A stretch of DNA of 64,000 nt from Deltaproteobacteria bacterium CG11_big_fil_rev_8_21_14_0_20_45_16 (GCA_002787535.1 PCXB01000050.1:72205-136204); one strand, 5' to 3'. Numbered from the stretch's first letter, positions 1-9,842 are shown. Program-made: numbers and translations. Notes: generated from the sequence alone by a model not told the origin.

Positions 1-1
1 C

Positions 2-2347
2 GAGTTTAGGTTGCTTCCGAAAAAAGTGGAGGGAATGGAGCCTCGAATTCAAGAGGCGGTTCAAAACACGTTTACGGGGATGAAGCTGGAAGAGATGTGG
101 GCTCAAGTCTGGGACTCTCTTGTTGAAAGTATTGGCAGTTCACTTTCTAAAATTCCATCTATGGCTGCCGACCCTATTGAGGGAAATCCTAGCTACTCGA
201 ATATTCGATCGGGTATTACGGAAGAAGAAGCATCTGTTGATTCCGAACAAAAAACAATTTTCGGTAATACGCGAAAGCTTAATCCCGGGGTTACTGAAGC
301 CGTTAACGCCCCTATCAATACCGCTCTTGATTCTCCGATTGGCGCCTCGACGGGTACCGATAGATTCCCGCAAAGGCCAGAAAACGAAGCCGATCGAGAG
401 AGGATGATTCGGAATGCTCGCGCCAATGAGTTTCCTGGGGTGAGAGTTTGTATTCCACCTGATACAATTCAATCTGGCATTCCCTCGGATGACCTGCTTG
501 TTGTATTGGGAATTCTGGATCAGCAATCAGAAGGTTCCAATCTTGAGTCTAGTCCCGATCCAGTCGTTATTGATGGTCAAAATATTAGCGCCAGCTTAGC
601 GCAACGAATAATGGACGAACTTGTAAATTCTGAATCTTCTAATAATCTGAACGCGTTTGAGTCGCCACTGAGAGGTTTGGCTCGACTGAGTACACTCATT
701 CGTCAGAAGATGAGCAAAAACTTCGATGAGCAGGAACCCCTGCTCAAACGGGTTCAAGCTCCTCGAGCTTCACAATCAGAATTAGAAAGGCTCCGAGGAC
801 TCCAATCCGAATTCGAAGACTTAAAACGACAATTAGGGCTTATAAACTTAAAGTCGAATGAGTTGCGAGGACTAGGAGCACCCCAGAGACAAGCCCCGGA
901 TGCTGAAGGCTTTGTTATGATGAACTTGGCGCAGAGAGAAATTTTGCGAAGACTTCCTGGACTAGAACAGATGATTAATGAGCAAGCGCGGGCTGCAGAT
1001 TTTACAAATAATTCAATGAAAATCTTACTCGAGGATCCAGATATTCGCGTCGAAAGATCGGTGGATGCAATGGGCGAGCCCCAGGATCAACTTGTGGCGC
1101 ACTTGAGAATGAGCGTATCTCAGGACACAAAATTAATTGGTGGAAGGTCACTCGAAAATTACTTGGGGGACCTTGATCAAGCCAGTATTGACAAGATTTT
1201 TGAGCGTCTCGAAACTCGTCGGGCTCAGGGAAGCTTAAGAGGCCAATGGATCAATGATTACTTGGATCAAATTGTTTCTAAAGTCGGGACGCCCGAAGCA
1301 CGTTCGCGCTTGAGTGATCAGGAATTGAAGTCCTATCTGATGTATATACTTCGAAGAACCGAAAACTCATCTGACCTGGGCGATATTATAAATGTCCCGG
1401 CAACAATCATTACGCTCGGGCTTTTACAGGTCGATACGAAGATGATGGATCTGAGGGTTCCTCTGCAAATAGCTCTTATCAATCAGTTCGATGATGCCGC
1501 ATCGGAGGGCGAAGGTTACCGAATCCATCTGTTTGCGGATATAGATCCTGATGGTCTTAAGGCTGAACAACGGGCGAGCGGTCATCAGAATACATTTATT
1601 CAGGATAGGGGGGGGCGTTGGGCTGGAGCTAGTCAACTCGCCATGAAAGTCGTGCAAGAGCAGATAGCTGATTTTGAATTTAGTTTTGATGTGCCGAATA
1701 CTTTTGGACTTCCAATGATCGAGGAGCAAATGAGATTTGCTCTTGGCGTCGCACATCCCGTTTACGATGGTGAAGAAAGTCGTGGGGCTATAGTTTTTGA
1801 CATTTGGGAGGAAAGTTTGCCGGCCTCTAGGTATCCTTCGATGCACGAAACCAATACAATTCCCCTCGATTCCACTCCAATAATCAATTATGTAAACAAT
1901 TTTCTCCATGCACCTGATCGAGATTTTGGAAGCGGGCTGGAGCACCTAGAGTTTATGATGGAGTGGGGATTGGAACGATCTTTACCTGACTTCGGAATTA
2001 TTGACTTGAAGTTGAGTAAGGAGAATGGAAATGCCTATGTGCGTCTTAACGAAAATTCGGAGCTCGTTTTTCGAGCGAATGTAAATCTTCAGGGGCAGGC
2101 TCAGTCGGTATTAATTGAAATTCCATTTGAATTTAATTTGCAGCAACGGACTCTGCCAACTAAGCCCGACGGCTTTTATTTGAGTTGGGTGATTCCTAAA
2201 GATATCCGGGTTTTGAGCGATGTTCCAGGCGATTTAGAGAGTCGAGAATTGATACAAGCGGTATCCACGTTAAAGATTCCAGTCTTCTTTTTGCAGCAAA
2301 CCGACGAGATCCCAACGACTCTTTTGACTCTAAAGCCAGCTCCTTAG
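2..2347 (+). CDS. Large protein of unknown function (5' end may lie outside the window)
   Basis: I do not recognise this protein. The frame is already open at the first complete codon of the window, so the TTG at 11 taken by the ORF track may be internal and the gene may begin upstream. The visible 778 residues have a long low-complexity N-terminal third rich in S, P, N and E, a coiled-coil-like stretch around residues 255-285 rich in L, E, R and Q, and a mixed alpha/beta C-terminal half ending in beta-rich segments. No transmembrane segment or lipobox is visible. An 8-G run lies inside the gene at 1608-1615. It ends 39 bases before queA on the same strand and may be co-transcribed with it. 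It is real coding sequence judging by its uninterrupted length; function unknown. Confidence 0.8.
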   Translation, partial: EFRLLPKKVEGMEPRIQEAVQNTFTGMKLEEMWAQVWDSLVESIGSSLSKIPSMAADPIEGNPSYSNIRSGITEEEASVDSEQKTIFGNTRKLNPGVTEAVNAPINTALDSPIGASTGTDRFPQRPENEADRERMIRNARANEFPGVRVCIPPDTIQSGIPSDDLLVVLGILDQQSEGSNLESSPDPVVIDGQNISASLAQRIMDELVNSESSNNLNAFESPLRGLARLSTLIRQKMSKNFDEQEPLLKRVQAPRASQSELERLRGLQSEFEDLKRQLGLINLKSNELRGLGAPQRQAPDAEGFVMMNLAQREILRRLPGLEQMINEQARAADFTNNSMKILLEDPDIRVERSVDAMGEPQDQLVAHLRMSVSQDTKLIGGRSLENYLGDLDQASIDKIFERLETRRAQGSLRGQWINDYLDQIVSKVGTPEARSRLSDQELKSYLMYILRRTENSSDLGDIINVPATIITLGLLQVDTKMMDLRVPLQIALINQFDDAASEGEGYRIHLFADIDPDGLKAEQRASGHQNTFIQDRGGRWAGASQLAMKVVQEQIADFEFSFDVPNTFGLPMIEEQMRFALGVAHPVYDGEESRGAIVFDIWEESLPASRYPSMHETNTIPLDSTPIINYVNNFLHAPDRDFGSGLEHLEFMMEWGLERSLPDFGIIDLKLSKENGNAYVRLNENSELVFRANVNLQGQAQSVLIEIPFEFNLQQRTLPTKPDGFYLSWVIPKDIRVLSDVPGDLESRELIQAVSTLKIPVFFLQQTDEIPTTLLTLKPAP

Positions 2348-2386
2348 TTTTCAGAGGTATAAAGCTGTGATACGAAGACCGATCTG

Positions 2387-3475
2387 ATGTTAACGAAAGA
2401 CTTTGATTATTCCTTTCTGGAAAGCCATGTGGCCGCTCAACCCGTTTCGCCCCGTTCATCTTCTAGAATGATGGTCATTGATCGAAATAAAAAAAATTTC
2501 ACGGACAATCAGGTGTTTCAACTTCCTCAATTTCTAAACGAGAACGATCTCGTTGTTATGAATACTTCCTATGTGCGTCCCGCACGTTTCAAAGCAAGCA
2601 AAGCTACGGGGGGGGGGTTGGAGGGATTATTTCTTGAAGTTTTAGATGAGGGGCGAGTTCGATCCTGGCTGCAAGGCAAGGTGAAAATAGGCGAACGAAT
2701 CCGACTTGAAGCTAGTGAGCTAGAGGTTGCCGTGGCGGAACGAGACGAGCGAGAAGTGGTCTTGAACGTTAACGCGATGGGATTTTTGAATTATCTCGAT
2801 GCGCAAGCGTTTATGGCTCTTCCTCCTTATATTAGAGCCAGACGCCAAAGAATGGGAATGAGTGCGGAATTAGAATCCGACCGCAGCAACTATCAAAGTA
2901 TCGTAGCCGAAGGGCTTGGAGGAAATTCTTCTTTTTCGATTGCGGCGCCTACTGCATCTTTGCATTTTGATCATGAGCTCCTGACAGCTCTGGCAGAAAG
3001 AGACATCAGAATTGCAAAAATAAAATTACATGTTGGATTGGGAACTTTTGCACCCATCGAAGTTGAACGAATTGAGCAGCATCCGATTCATTCAGAAGAG
3101 GTGGGGATCTCACAAGAGTTTTGGCGGGAATTTGACTTGACTAAAAAACGGGGCGGTCGAGTTCTTGCGGTTGGAACGACCGTATGCCGGGCGCTAGAGG
3201 CGGGCGTTCGACGGCGACAGGCAGGATTATCGACCGATGCTTTTTGTACAGCTCTCTACATATATGGAGACTTCAAGTTTGAGGCTGTGGACATTTTGAT
3301 GACAAACTTTCATCAACCCCGTTCCTCGCTGTTGGTTTTGGTCGAAAGTTTTTTATGGGGGAGTTCGGGTGCTGGTGACTCAAATAGCTGTAATCATTGG
3401 AGAAAATACTATCAAGCCGCGCTCGCTTCGGGCTATCGTTTTTTTTCTTTTGGAGACGCCATGCTGATCTTGTAA
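2387..3475 (+). CDS. queA: S-adenosylmethionine:tRNA ribosyltransferase-isomerase QueA
   Basis: QueA transfers and isomerises the ribosyl group of S-adenosylmethionine onto 7-aminomethyl-7-deazaguanine in tRNA, giving epoxyqueuosine; it acts in the cytoplasm. The 362-residue length is normal. Family features seen are the N-terminal FDYSFLESHVAAQPV-like block, NTSYVRPARF near residue 60, a GLGTFAPI segment in the middle, and TNFHQPRSSLLVLV near the C terminus. It is followed after 10 bases by tgt, the enzyme one step earlier in the same pathway, which supports the call. An unbroken run of ten G occurs in the N-terminal coding part (2608-2617), encoding three glycines. Confidence 0.95.
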   Translation: MLTKDFDYSFLESHVAAQPVSPRSSSRMMVIDRNKKNFTDNQVFQLPQFLNENDLVVMNTSYVRPARFKASKATGGGLEGLFLEVLDEGRVRSWLQGKVKIGERIRLEASELEVAVAERDEREVVLNVNAMGFLNYLDAQAFMALPPYIRARRQRMGMSAELESDRSNYQSIVAEGLGGNSSFSIAAPTASLHFDHELLTALAERDIRIAKIKLHVGLGTFAPIEVERIEQHPIHSEEVGISQEFWREFDLTKKRGGRVLAVGTTVCRALEAGVRRRQAGLSTDAFCTALYIYGDFKFEAVDILMTNFHQPRSSLLVLVESFLWGSSGAGDSNSCNHWRKYYQAALASGYRFFSFGDAMLIL

Positions 3476-3485
3476 AGCCAGCTGA

Positions 3486-4685
3486 ATGCCTAATTTTCGC
3501 TGCCTTATTAATGATCCCAAAAGCCATGCGCGGCGCGGGGAGCTCCAACTTGCCCATGGCACTATTCAGACGCCGGTATTTATGCCGGTAGGTACCTATG
3601 GAGCTGTTCGAGGTTTGAGCGCATCGGATTTGGAATCTACTGGAGCGTCCATGATGCTTTCGAATACCTTTCATATGGTTTCTCGGCCAGGGATCGACGT
3701 TATCGAATCAGTTGGAGGCCTTCATCGCTTTAATAATTGGTCCCGCCCGATCCTCACCGATAGTGGCGGCTTTCAAGTTTTTAGTTTGGCCAAGAAGCGA
3801 AAATTGAGTGACGAAGGGGTCAGCTTTAAAGATCCCTTTGATGGGCGTGAAATCAATTTTACGCCAGAAAATGTCGTCGACTTTCAAGAGCGCTGGGGGA
3901 GTGATGTGATGATGGTTTTGGATGAATGTCCGCCCGCAGATGCGGCCTCACAGGATATTCTTAAGGCTGTGGACAGGACTACGGCCTGGGCTCGACGAGC
4001 CAAGGAAGCTCATCAAAAGAAAGGACTCGCTCTTTTCCCAATTGTCCAGGGGGCCTGCGACTTAGAAATGCGCAAAAAAAGTCTGGAAGATATATTGGCG
4101 ATCGAAGAATCGGCGGATCCTTGGCAGGGTGTGGCGATTGGAGGCTTGAGCGTCGGTGAGTCTAAATCGGATTTTGTTCGAACTTTGTATGAATTACGGG
4201 CCTTGTTGCCAACTGATCGGCCGCGGTATTTGATGGGAGTCGGGACGCCGCGTGATTTGGTTTTTGGAGTTGCCTGTGGGATTGATATGTTCGATTGCGT
4301 GATACCTTCAAGAAACGCAAGACATGGAATCATTATGACGAGCGAAGGGCGGCTAAACCTGATGAACCATCAGTTTAAAGAAGACTCGCGACCCCTGGAC
4401 GAAGCCTCGGATTGCCCCGTCAGTGCTCAATACTCTCGCGCTTTTGTTCGCCATCTTTTTCAAATTGGTGAGACTCTGGGGCCTCGAATTGCCACCATTC
4501 ACAACGTTCGTTATTTTGTTGGCCTTATGGCAAAAATTCGAAGTCATCTTGAGCAGGGGGACTTTTTGGACTTTGCCTGGGACTTCCTGCACGATCCCCG
4601 TACCCAATACTTGGGGAAAGAGGCTGGATTTCAAGACTATCCCTTGGAATATGAGGGGTCTCGCCTTCGAAAGCTTTCGACTTAA
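3486..4685 (+). CDS. tgt: tRNA-guanine transglycosylase (TGT), with altered zinc site
   Basis: TGT exchanges guanine 34 of GUN-anticodon tRNAs for the queuosine precursor preQ1. The 399-residue protein carries the catalytic segments TDSGGFQVFSL (about residue 95) and GIDMFDCVIPSRNARHG (about residue 265), plus the GGLSVGE binding-pocket motif. The C-terminal zinc site is unusual: the family pattern CxCxxC followed by His reads SDCPVS here (S308, C310, S313), while H339 is kept at the exact expected spacing. Two of four zinc ligands are therefore missing. The active-site aspartates look intact, so the enzyme may still work with a reorganised or metal-free C-terminal fold. Neighbour queA supports a role in queuosine synthesis. 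Confidence 0.94.
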   Translation: MPNFRCLINDPKSHARRGELQLAHGTIQTPVFMPVGTYGAVRGLSASDLESTGASMMLSNTFHMVSRPGIDVIESVGGLHRFNNWSRPILTDSGGFQVFSLAKKRKLSDEGVSFKDPFDGREINFTPENVVDFQERWGSDVMMVLDECPPADAASQDILKAVDRTTAWARRAKEAHQKKGLALFPIVQGACDLEMRKKSLEDILAIEESADPWQGVAIGGLSVGESKSDFVRTLYELRALLPTDRPRYLMGVGTPRDLVFGVACGIDMFDCVIPSRNARHGIIMTSEGRLNLMNHQFKEDSRPLDEASDCPVSAQYSRAFVRHLFQIGETLGPRIATIHNVRYFVGLMAKIRSHLEQGDFLDFAWDFLHDPRTQYLGKEAGFQDYPLEYEGSRLRKLST

Positions 4686-4726
4686 GGCTTTACAGTTTCG
4701 CCGCTTCTTCTTAATTTCCTGAGGTA

Positions 4727-5101
4727 ATGAAATTCTTAGTTAAATATCTCACCTACATCTGTCTGCTTAGTTTTAGCTTTGGCGCCGAGCTTATGGCTCA
4801 GGAGGCTACACCGGCGGCTCCATCGGGAAGCGCTATGTCCCCCATGGTTGGCCTCCTTTTAATGGTTGGTATTTTTGTCTTTTTGATCATTTTGCCGCAG
4901 AGAAAGAAACAAAAGAAGCACGAAGCCTTTTTAGCCTCACTCCAAAAAGGGGATGATGTGGTTACTCAAAGTGGAATTTACGGAAAGATATATGGATTGG
5001 CCGATCGAGTCGTCACTCTAGAAATCGCTCCACAGGTAAAAGTTCGCGTCGACCGTACCAGTATTGTCGGTAAAGAATCCGTGACGTCGAATGCGGCCTA
5101 A
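4727..5101 (+). CDS. yajC: Sec translocon accessory protein YajC
   Basis: YajC is a small inner-membrane protein that joins SecD and SecF in the accessory complex of the SecYEG translocon. The 124-residue protein has a hydrophobic N terminus resembling a signal segment, a single strong membrane helix (GLLLMVGIFVFLIILPQRKKQ) at about residues 43-63 ending in the typical PQRKKQKKH positive patch, and a cytoplasmic domain with the GDDVVTQSGIYGKI block diagnostic of the family. It sits directly before secD and secF in the usual order. The additional N-terminal hydrophobic stretch makes it somewhat longer than the shortest family members. Confidence 0.95.
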   Translation: MKFLVKYLTYICLLSFSFGAELMAQEATPAAPSGSAMSPMVGLLLMVGIFVFLIILPQRKKQKKHEAFLASLQKGDDVVTQSGIYGKIYGLADRVVTLEIAPQVKVRVDRTSIVGKESVTSNAA

Positions 5102-5140
5102 TTTTCGTAAACGAAGCTTAGATTTTGTCGAAGGGATTTT

Positions 5141-6826
5141 ATGAAGGTAGTTGCTGTTATCGCATCAATTGTGATTTCTTTGTTTTTTCTGATCCCAAGC
5201 TTTCTTCCAGAAGATTCTGGAATCTTGAAATATCTTCCAGGGAAGCGCATCAACTTAGGTTTGGATTTACGCGGCGGAATTCATGTGGTTCTGGGTGTGG
5301 ATGTGGGCAAAGCTTTGGACGTGGAACTGGATCATATCGGTGAGCAGTTTCGTTCACATTTTGAAGATGAAGGATTAAATTTAGCGGAACTTAAGAGAGT
5401 AGACGGAGAGCGTGCTTTCCTCGTGACTTTGCACGATGTGCAGCAGTCGGACGCCTTGCGAAAATTATTGAAAGATGATTTTTATCAGATTTTGATGATT
5501 ACGAATTGGGATTCAGATCGAGTAGCGAAAATTAAATTGGAACCTCGCCATGAAGAGTATATTCAGAAAATGTCCTTGGAACAGGCCAGAGAGATTATTC
5601 GAAATCGCGTAGATGAATTTGGAGTGGCCGAACCAATTATTGCCTTGGAGGGCTCGGATCGAATCTTGGTTCAGCTTCCTGGAGTCAGTGACCCGGCTAG
5701 AGCGATTCAATTAATTGGTAAAACAGCACTGTTGGAATATAAAATTGTTGATGAGAAATTGACGCCATCTCAAATTGAAGCCTTGGTTGAAGAAGTTCGC
5801 GCAAAGGTTGGATTTACAAATAATTTCACCCAAAGTCAGTTGGCCGCGCTCAATCAAGCCTTGAAAGCAAAGTTGCCGGAAGGCTCGGAAATTTCTTTTG
5901 AGAAGAAAACAGATCCTCGCTCGAGAACGACGAATATTGAACCCTATCTTTTGCAGGCAAAGATCGTTTTGACGGGCCAGGCACTTGAAGATGCTCGCGT
6001 GACGACTAATCAGACGAACAATCAGCCACAGGTCTCCTTGAAGTTTAACAAACAGGGGGCGGAAGAGTTTGAAAAAATTACCGAGGATAATGTGGACAAG
6101 CGACTGGCGATCTTAATGGACGGTGTGGTTATTTCGGCACCCGTGATTCGTGAAAAAATCCCGGCTCTTTCTCGAGGGGCTACCATTAGTTTAGGTCAGG
6201 GCAATCACCAGCAGTTAGTATCCGAGGCTCGAGACTTGGCGCTGGTATTAAGGTCGGGCGCGCTTCCTGCCCCGGTTGAAGTCTTGGAAAATCGAACGGT
6301 AGGCGCAAGTTTGGGTGCCGATAGTATTCAGAAAGGTAAATTATCGGGTCTCATCGCAGCCTTGGCTGTCGTTATCTTTATGCTTATTTACTATCGCGCC
6401 GGTGGGCTTATTGCAGATATTGCGGTGAGCATTAATATATTAATGCTTCTGGCAGTGATGGCTTTGTTCCAGGCGACGCTTACGCTGCCAGGTATTGCTG
6501 GAATTGTTTTGACCATAGGTATGGCTGTTGATGCCAATGTTATTATTTTGGAACGGATTCGTGAGGAGCTGCGCAGCGGTAACAAAAAGTTTAGGGCGGC
6601 CTTGGAGACAGGTTACGAAGCTGCTCATAAAGCGATTTTAGACTCCAATTTAACTACGGTCATTGCGGGTATTGTTTTGTTCAACTTTGGATCGGGTCCC
6701 GTTAAAGGCTTTGCCGTCACTCTTTTGATTGGTGTGATCTGTAATTATATATGTGCATTTTGGTTTTCGCGATGGATAAGTGAATATCTTCTCGATCGAA
6801 CCAATATAAAAGAAATCTCAATATAA
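5141..6826 (+). CDS. secD: Protein translocase subunit SecD
   Basis: SecD is the large subunit of the proton-motive-force-driven SecDF motor, which pulls exported proteins through the translocon on the periplasmic side. The protein has an N-terminal membrane helix (residues 3-20), the hallmark GLDLRGGIHVVLGVDV (about residue 40), a large periplasmic domain with an IIRNRVDEFGVAEP block (about 150), and a C-terminal five-helix RND-type membrane domain containing the GMAVDANVIILERIREEL signature. At 561 residues it is of normal size for the separate SecD type. The start ATG at 5141 is preceded by an AAGGGA ribosome site. It is followed by secF after 29 bases. Confidence 0.96.
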   Translation: MKVVAVIASIVISLFFLIPSFLPEDSGILKYLPGKRINLGLDLRGGIHVVLGVDVGKALDVELDHIGEQFRSHFEDEGLNLAELKRVDGERAFLVTLHDVQQSDALRKLLKDDFYQILMITNWDSDRVAKIKLEPRHEEYIQKMSLEQAREIIRNRVDEFGVAEPIIALEGSDRILVQLPGVSDPARAIQLIGKTALLEYKIVDEKLTPSQIEALVEEVRAKVGFTNNFTQSQLAALNQALKAKLPEGSEISFEKKTDPRSRTTNIEPYLLQAKIVLTGQALEDARVTTNQTNNQPQVSLKFNKQGAEEFEKITEDNVDKRLAILMDGVVISAPVIREKIPALSRGATISLGQGNHQQLVSEARDLALVLRSGALPAPVEVLENRTVGASLGADSIQKGKLSGLIAALAVVIFMLIYYRAGGLIADIAVSINILMLLAVMALFQATLTLPGIAGIVLTIGMAVDANVIILERIREELRSGNKKFRAALETGYEAAHKAILDSNLTTVIAGIVLFNFGSGPVKGFAVTLLIGVICNYICAFWFSRWISEYLLDRTNIKEISI

Positions 6827-6855
6827 GTGCTATTGGGGAGTTGTAAGGTGTAAGT

Positions 6856-8049
6856 ATGTTTCAAATCTTTCCCGAAAATCTGCGAATTCCTTTTATGGCC
6901 ATCAGATGGCCGACGGCGTTTATATCGTTGGCGGTGGTTGGATTCTCCATTTTTTTGCTGTCGACGAAAGGATTAAATTACGGCGTCGATTTTGCGGGTG
7001 GGGCTCAGATGGTCATTCAGTTTAATGAGTCTGTGGCTGTGGATGAAGAGGCTCTCCGAAAAGCCGTTTCCGACATTGGCTTGACACAGGCCTCCGTGCA
7101 GCGATTTGGAACTGATTTTGAGGCGGAAACCAAAGAATACATAGTTCATTTTTCGGGAGACTTTGCGAGTGAGGAAGTTGTTCAAAAGAAAATTAGTGAA
7201 GCCTTGTCGCAATCTGGAACGCCAGCGGCACTCGTTCATTTTCGCTTTTCGGGAATGGAAAAGGCCTATTTGAAACTGACTGAGAATCTCCCCGCGAACG
7301 AAATTGAAAAACTTCTTCGAACTATTAAATTTGATCTTCTTCAGATTGATGGAGTAAGCGCCTTTGGCAATTCGGTTGCCAAGGAGTATGAGCTGAGATT
7401 TGGAAGTGTGGCCGATATGGTTGCGACGGCTTTGAATCAAAAATTTAAAACAGATTCTGTTCCTACCGCGCTCACCATTGAAAAGCTGGACTTCGTAGGT
7501 GCTAAAGTGGGTAGTGATCTCAAGACCTCTGCGGTCTTAAGTGTGCTCATTGCTCTAGCCTTAATTTTTCTTTATGTGTTTTTGCGATTTGATTTTGCTT
7601 TTGCGCCGGGAGTCGTTATTGCCTTGGCGCATGATGTGATCATCACCGCCGGCTTGTTTTCTCTTTTCCAGTTTGAGTTTGATCTAACCACTGTTGCGGC
7701 TTTGTTGGCAGTGGCGGGTTATTCCGTAAATGATACGATTATTGTCTTTGACCGGATTCGAGAAATGATTGCGGAGTACAAAGGGAAGGACTTGGCTGCG
7801 ATTATTGATCTAGCCATTAATCAAACCTTAAATCGAACAATCATCACCTCAGGCACGACCCTGGCGGCGACCTTAATTTTGTGGGTCTATGGTGGTGCGG
7901 TGATACATGGATTTGCCTTTGCTTTAACGGCAGGGATTTTTGTAGGAACCTATTCGTCTATCTTTGTGGCATCGACACTGTTGTTGTTCTTTCATAAATG
8001 GCAAAACCGAACTCAGAAGGATGCCAAGCATCGAGTCGCTGCGGCCTAA
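6856..8049 (+). CDS. secF: Protein translocase subunit SecF
   Basis: SecF pairs with SecD in the inner membrane. The protein has an N-terminal membrane helix, the GVDFAGGAQM block near residue 45, a periplasmic domain longer than in many SecF proteins (total 397 residues against roughly 300-320 in many families), and the C-terminal membrane domain with AGYSVNDTIIVFDRIREMI, the SecF signature. An AAGGTG ribosome site lies before the ATG. Its stop codon TAA overlaps the ATG of recJ (TAATG), so translation of the two genes is probably coupled. Confidence 0.95.
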   Translation: MFQIFPENLRIPFMAIRWPTAFISLAVVGFSIFLLSTKGLNYGVDFAGGAQMVIQFNESVAVDEEALRKAVSDIGLTQASVQRFGTDFEAETKEYIVHFSGDFASEEVVQKKISEALSQSGTPAALVHFRFSGMEKAYLKLTENLPANEIEKLLRTIKFDLLQIDGVSAFGNSVAKEYELRFGSVADMVATALNQKFKTDSVPTALTIEKLDFVGAKVGSDLKTSAVLSVLIALALIFLYVFLRFDFAFAPGVVIALAHDVIITAGLFSLFQFEFDLTTVAALLAVAGYSVNDTIIVFDRIREMIAEYKGKDLAAIIDLAINQTLNRTIITSGTTLAATLILWVYGGAVIHGFAFALTAGIFVGTYSSIFVASTLLLFFHKWQNRTQKDAKHRVAAA

Positions 8050-9842
8050 TGCCTTCTGATTTTTTGCCGGCTTGGCCACCCATTATTCGGCAACTCCTAT
8101 GGATGAGGGGTTTTCGGGACTCCGCAGAGGCTGAGCGCTATCTTGAGCCTCGACTGACGGATCTTCCGTTTCCAAACTCCAAAATGAAAGATTTAGATAT
8201 GGCGCTTCGGACATTGATGGAAGCGAGGGAACGAAGGCATCCGGTTATAATTTTTGGCGATTTTGATGTGGATGGAGCGACTTCGACCTCTCTCCTTTTT
8301 CAATCCCTTCGCGATTTGGGTTGGGACTGTTCCTACTTTGTTCCACACCGAATTTCGGAGGGTTATGGGATTACAAAAAAAGCCGCTGAGCGACTTTTGC
8401 AGGATTACCCGAAAGTTAAATTGATCGTAAGTTGTGATTGCGGAGTTTCCTCTCACGAGGGGATTGAATTTTTGCGATCGAAATCCAGAAAAGTGATCGT
8501 TACGGATCATCATGAAGTTCCAAGTAAGAGGGTTAACGCTGATGCTGTTTTAAACCCTAAACAACCTGATTGTTTTTATCCCGACAAGAAGTTGGCAGGA
8601 GTGGGTGTCGCCTTCTTACTGGTCATGGCGTTGAGACGGGCCATTGAAGCGCGAGATTATTCTTTGAGACCTTTGTTAGATCTAGTTGCTTTAGGAACGG
8701 TTTGCGATTTGGCAGAGCTTTCGGGTGCCAACCGAATTTTGGTAAAGTCCGGCTTGGAGGTTTTGAATCAATTTAATCGCCCTGGCCTGAGAGGAATTAG
8801 GAAAGTGGCGGAAATTCAATCAAAAAAACTTAAAGCCAAAGATTTAGGTTTTTTGCTGGGTCCTCGACTAAATGCGGTTGGGCGCGTCGGGGACCCTCGC
8901 TTAGGAATCGACTGTTTGCTTTCGTCCTCGGATCATGAAGCGGAGAGTTTGGCGGAGAAGCTAGAAGCGCATAACAATCGTCGGCGACAGATGCAGGAAA
9001 CTCAGACAGAGCTGGCATTGGAGCTTGCCGAGGAAAGTATAAGGGATTTGCCGACTCGAGCGGCCTTAGTCGTCAAGCATGCTGATTTTCATTTGGGCAT
9101 TGTTGGATTGATTGCCTCCCGTATTGCCGAAAAATTTAAGAGGCCAGCTTGTGTTTTGACAGATCTCAATGATGAGCATGCTCTTGTAAATTTTGGAGTC
9201 CTGGAGCCACGTGACCGCCCATTAATCTGGAAGGGTTCGCTTCGAGCTCCGAAGCCTTATCATCTCGCCAAAGCACTTTCTAGAACCAATGATTTAATGG
9301 GATCTCGTTTATTAAGTTTTGGGGGGCATGCGCAGGCTGCTGGAGTTTCGATTCGAGAAGAGGATCTTAAGGTATTTGAAGGAGCGTTTTTAGGAGCGGT
9401 AGCGGCTCAAAAAACAATGAATTTATCTGAGGATTATGAGTTGGAGTTGAACTCATTGGAAGGGCTCGATGAAATGCTGGAGCTTTTAGAGCCGATTGGA
9501 CAGGCCAATCCTGCACCTCGATTTTTGCTGCGCGGCTTTCAATTGCGGGAAGTTCGTATTATGAAAGAGCTTCATCTTAAGCTGTTGGGGAGCTTTAAAG
9601 GCCGAAATTGGAGTGTTTTGCAATTTAGGAGCCCTTGGGTTACGATGATGTCGAATTTGGATCTCCAGAGTGGAGGGGCAATTGAACTGAATATAGTTGC
9701 CGAGCTTTATGAGAATGTTTGGAATTCACGAACATCTCTCGAGTTCGAGTTGAAGGATATTCAGGGCATGGAAGAGGATGGTAGGTCGATTTATGAATTT
9801 AAAAAGTCAGCGAATGAAATCAGCGCGGGGCCGATCGCTTGA
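8049..9842 (+). CDS. recJ: Single-stranded-DNA-specific exonuclease RecJ
   Basis: RecJ is a 5'-3' single-strand exonuclease of the DHH family used in recombination and mismatch repair. Seen motifs: IIFGDFDVDGATS (motif I, about residue 75), VSCDCGV, and the DHH motif VTDHHEVP at about residue 150, then LGPRLNAVGR, the DHHA1 nucleic-acid-binding region with FGGHAQAAGVS (about 430), and a C-terminal OB-type region. The ORF track begins 17 codons earlier at 7998, inside secF; the ATG at 8049, overlapping the secF stop as TAATG, gives a 597-residue protein and fits the family N terminus better. The end overlaps the next gene by 29 bases. Confidence 0.93.
   Translation: MPSDFLPAWPPIIRQLLWMRGFRDSAEAERYLEPRLTDLPFPNSKMKDLDMALRTLMEARERRHPVIIFGDFDVDGATSTSLLFQSLRDLGWDCSYFVPHRISEGYGITKKAAERLLQDYPKVKLIVSCDCGVSSHEGIEFLRSKSRKVIVTDHHEVPSKRVNADAVLNPKQPDCFYPDKKLAGVGVAFLLVMALRRAIEARDYSLRPLLDLVALGTVCDLAELSGANRILVKSGLEVLNQFNRPGLRGIRKVAEIQSKKLKAKDLGFLLGPRLNAVGRVGDPRLGIDCLLSSSDHEAESLAEKLEAHNNRRRQMQETQTELALELAEESIRDLPTRAALVVKHADFHLGIVGLIASRIAEKFKRPACVLTDLNDEHALVNFGVLEPRDRPLIWKGSLRAPKPYHLAKALSRTNDLMGSRLLSFGGHAQAAGVSIREEDLKVFEGAFLGAVAAQKTMNLSEDYELELNSLEGLDEMLELLEPIGQANPAPRFLLRGFQLREVRIMKELHLKLLGSFKGRNWSVLQFRSPWVTMMSNLDLQSGGAIELNIVAELYENVWNSRTSLEFELKDIQGMEEDGRSIYEFKKSANEISAGPIA

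Noticed and set aside
1424-1945. 173-codon minus-strand ORF inside the first gene
   Set aside because: No ribosome site or domain; lies opposite continuous coding sequence.
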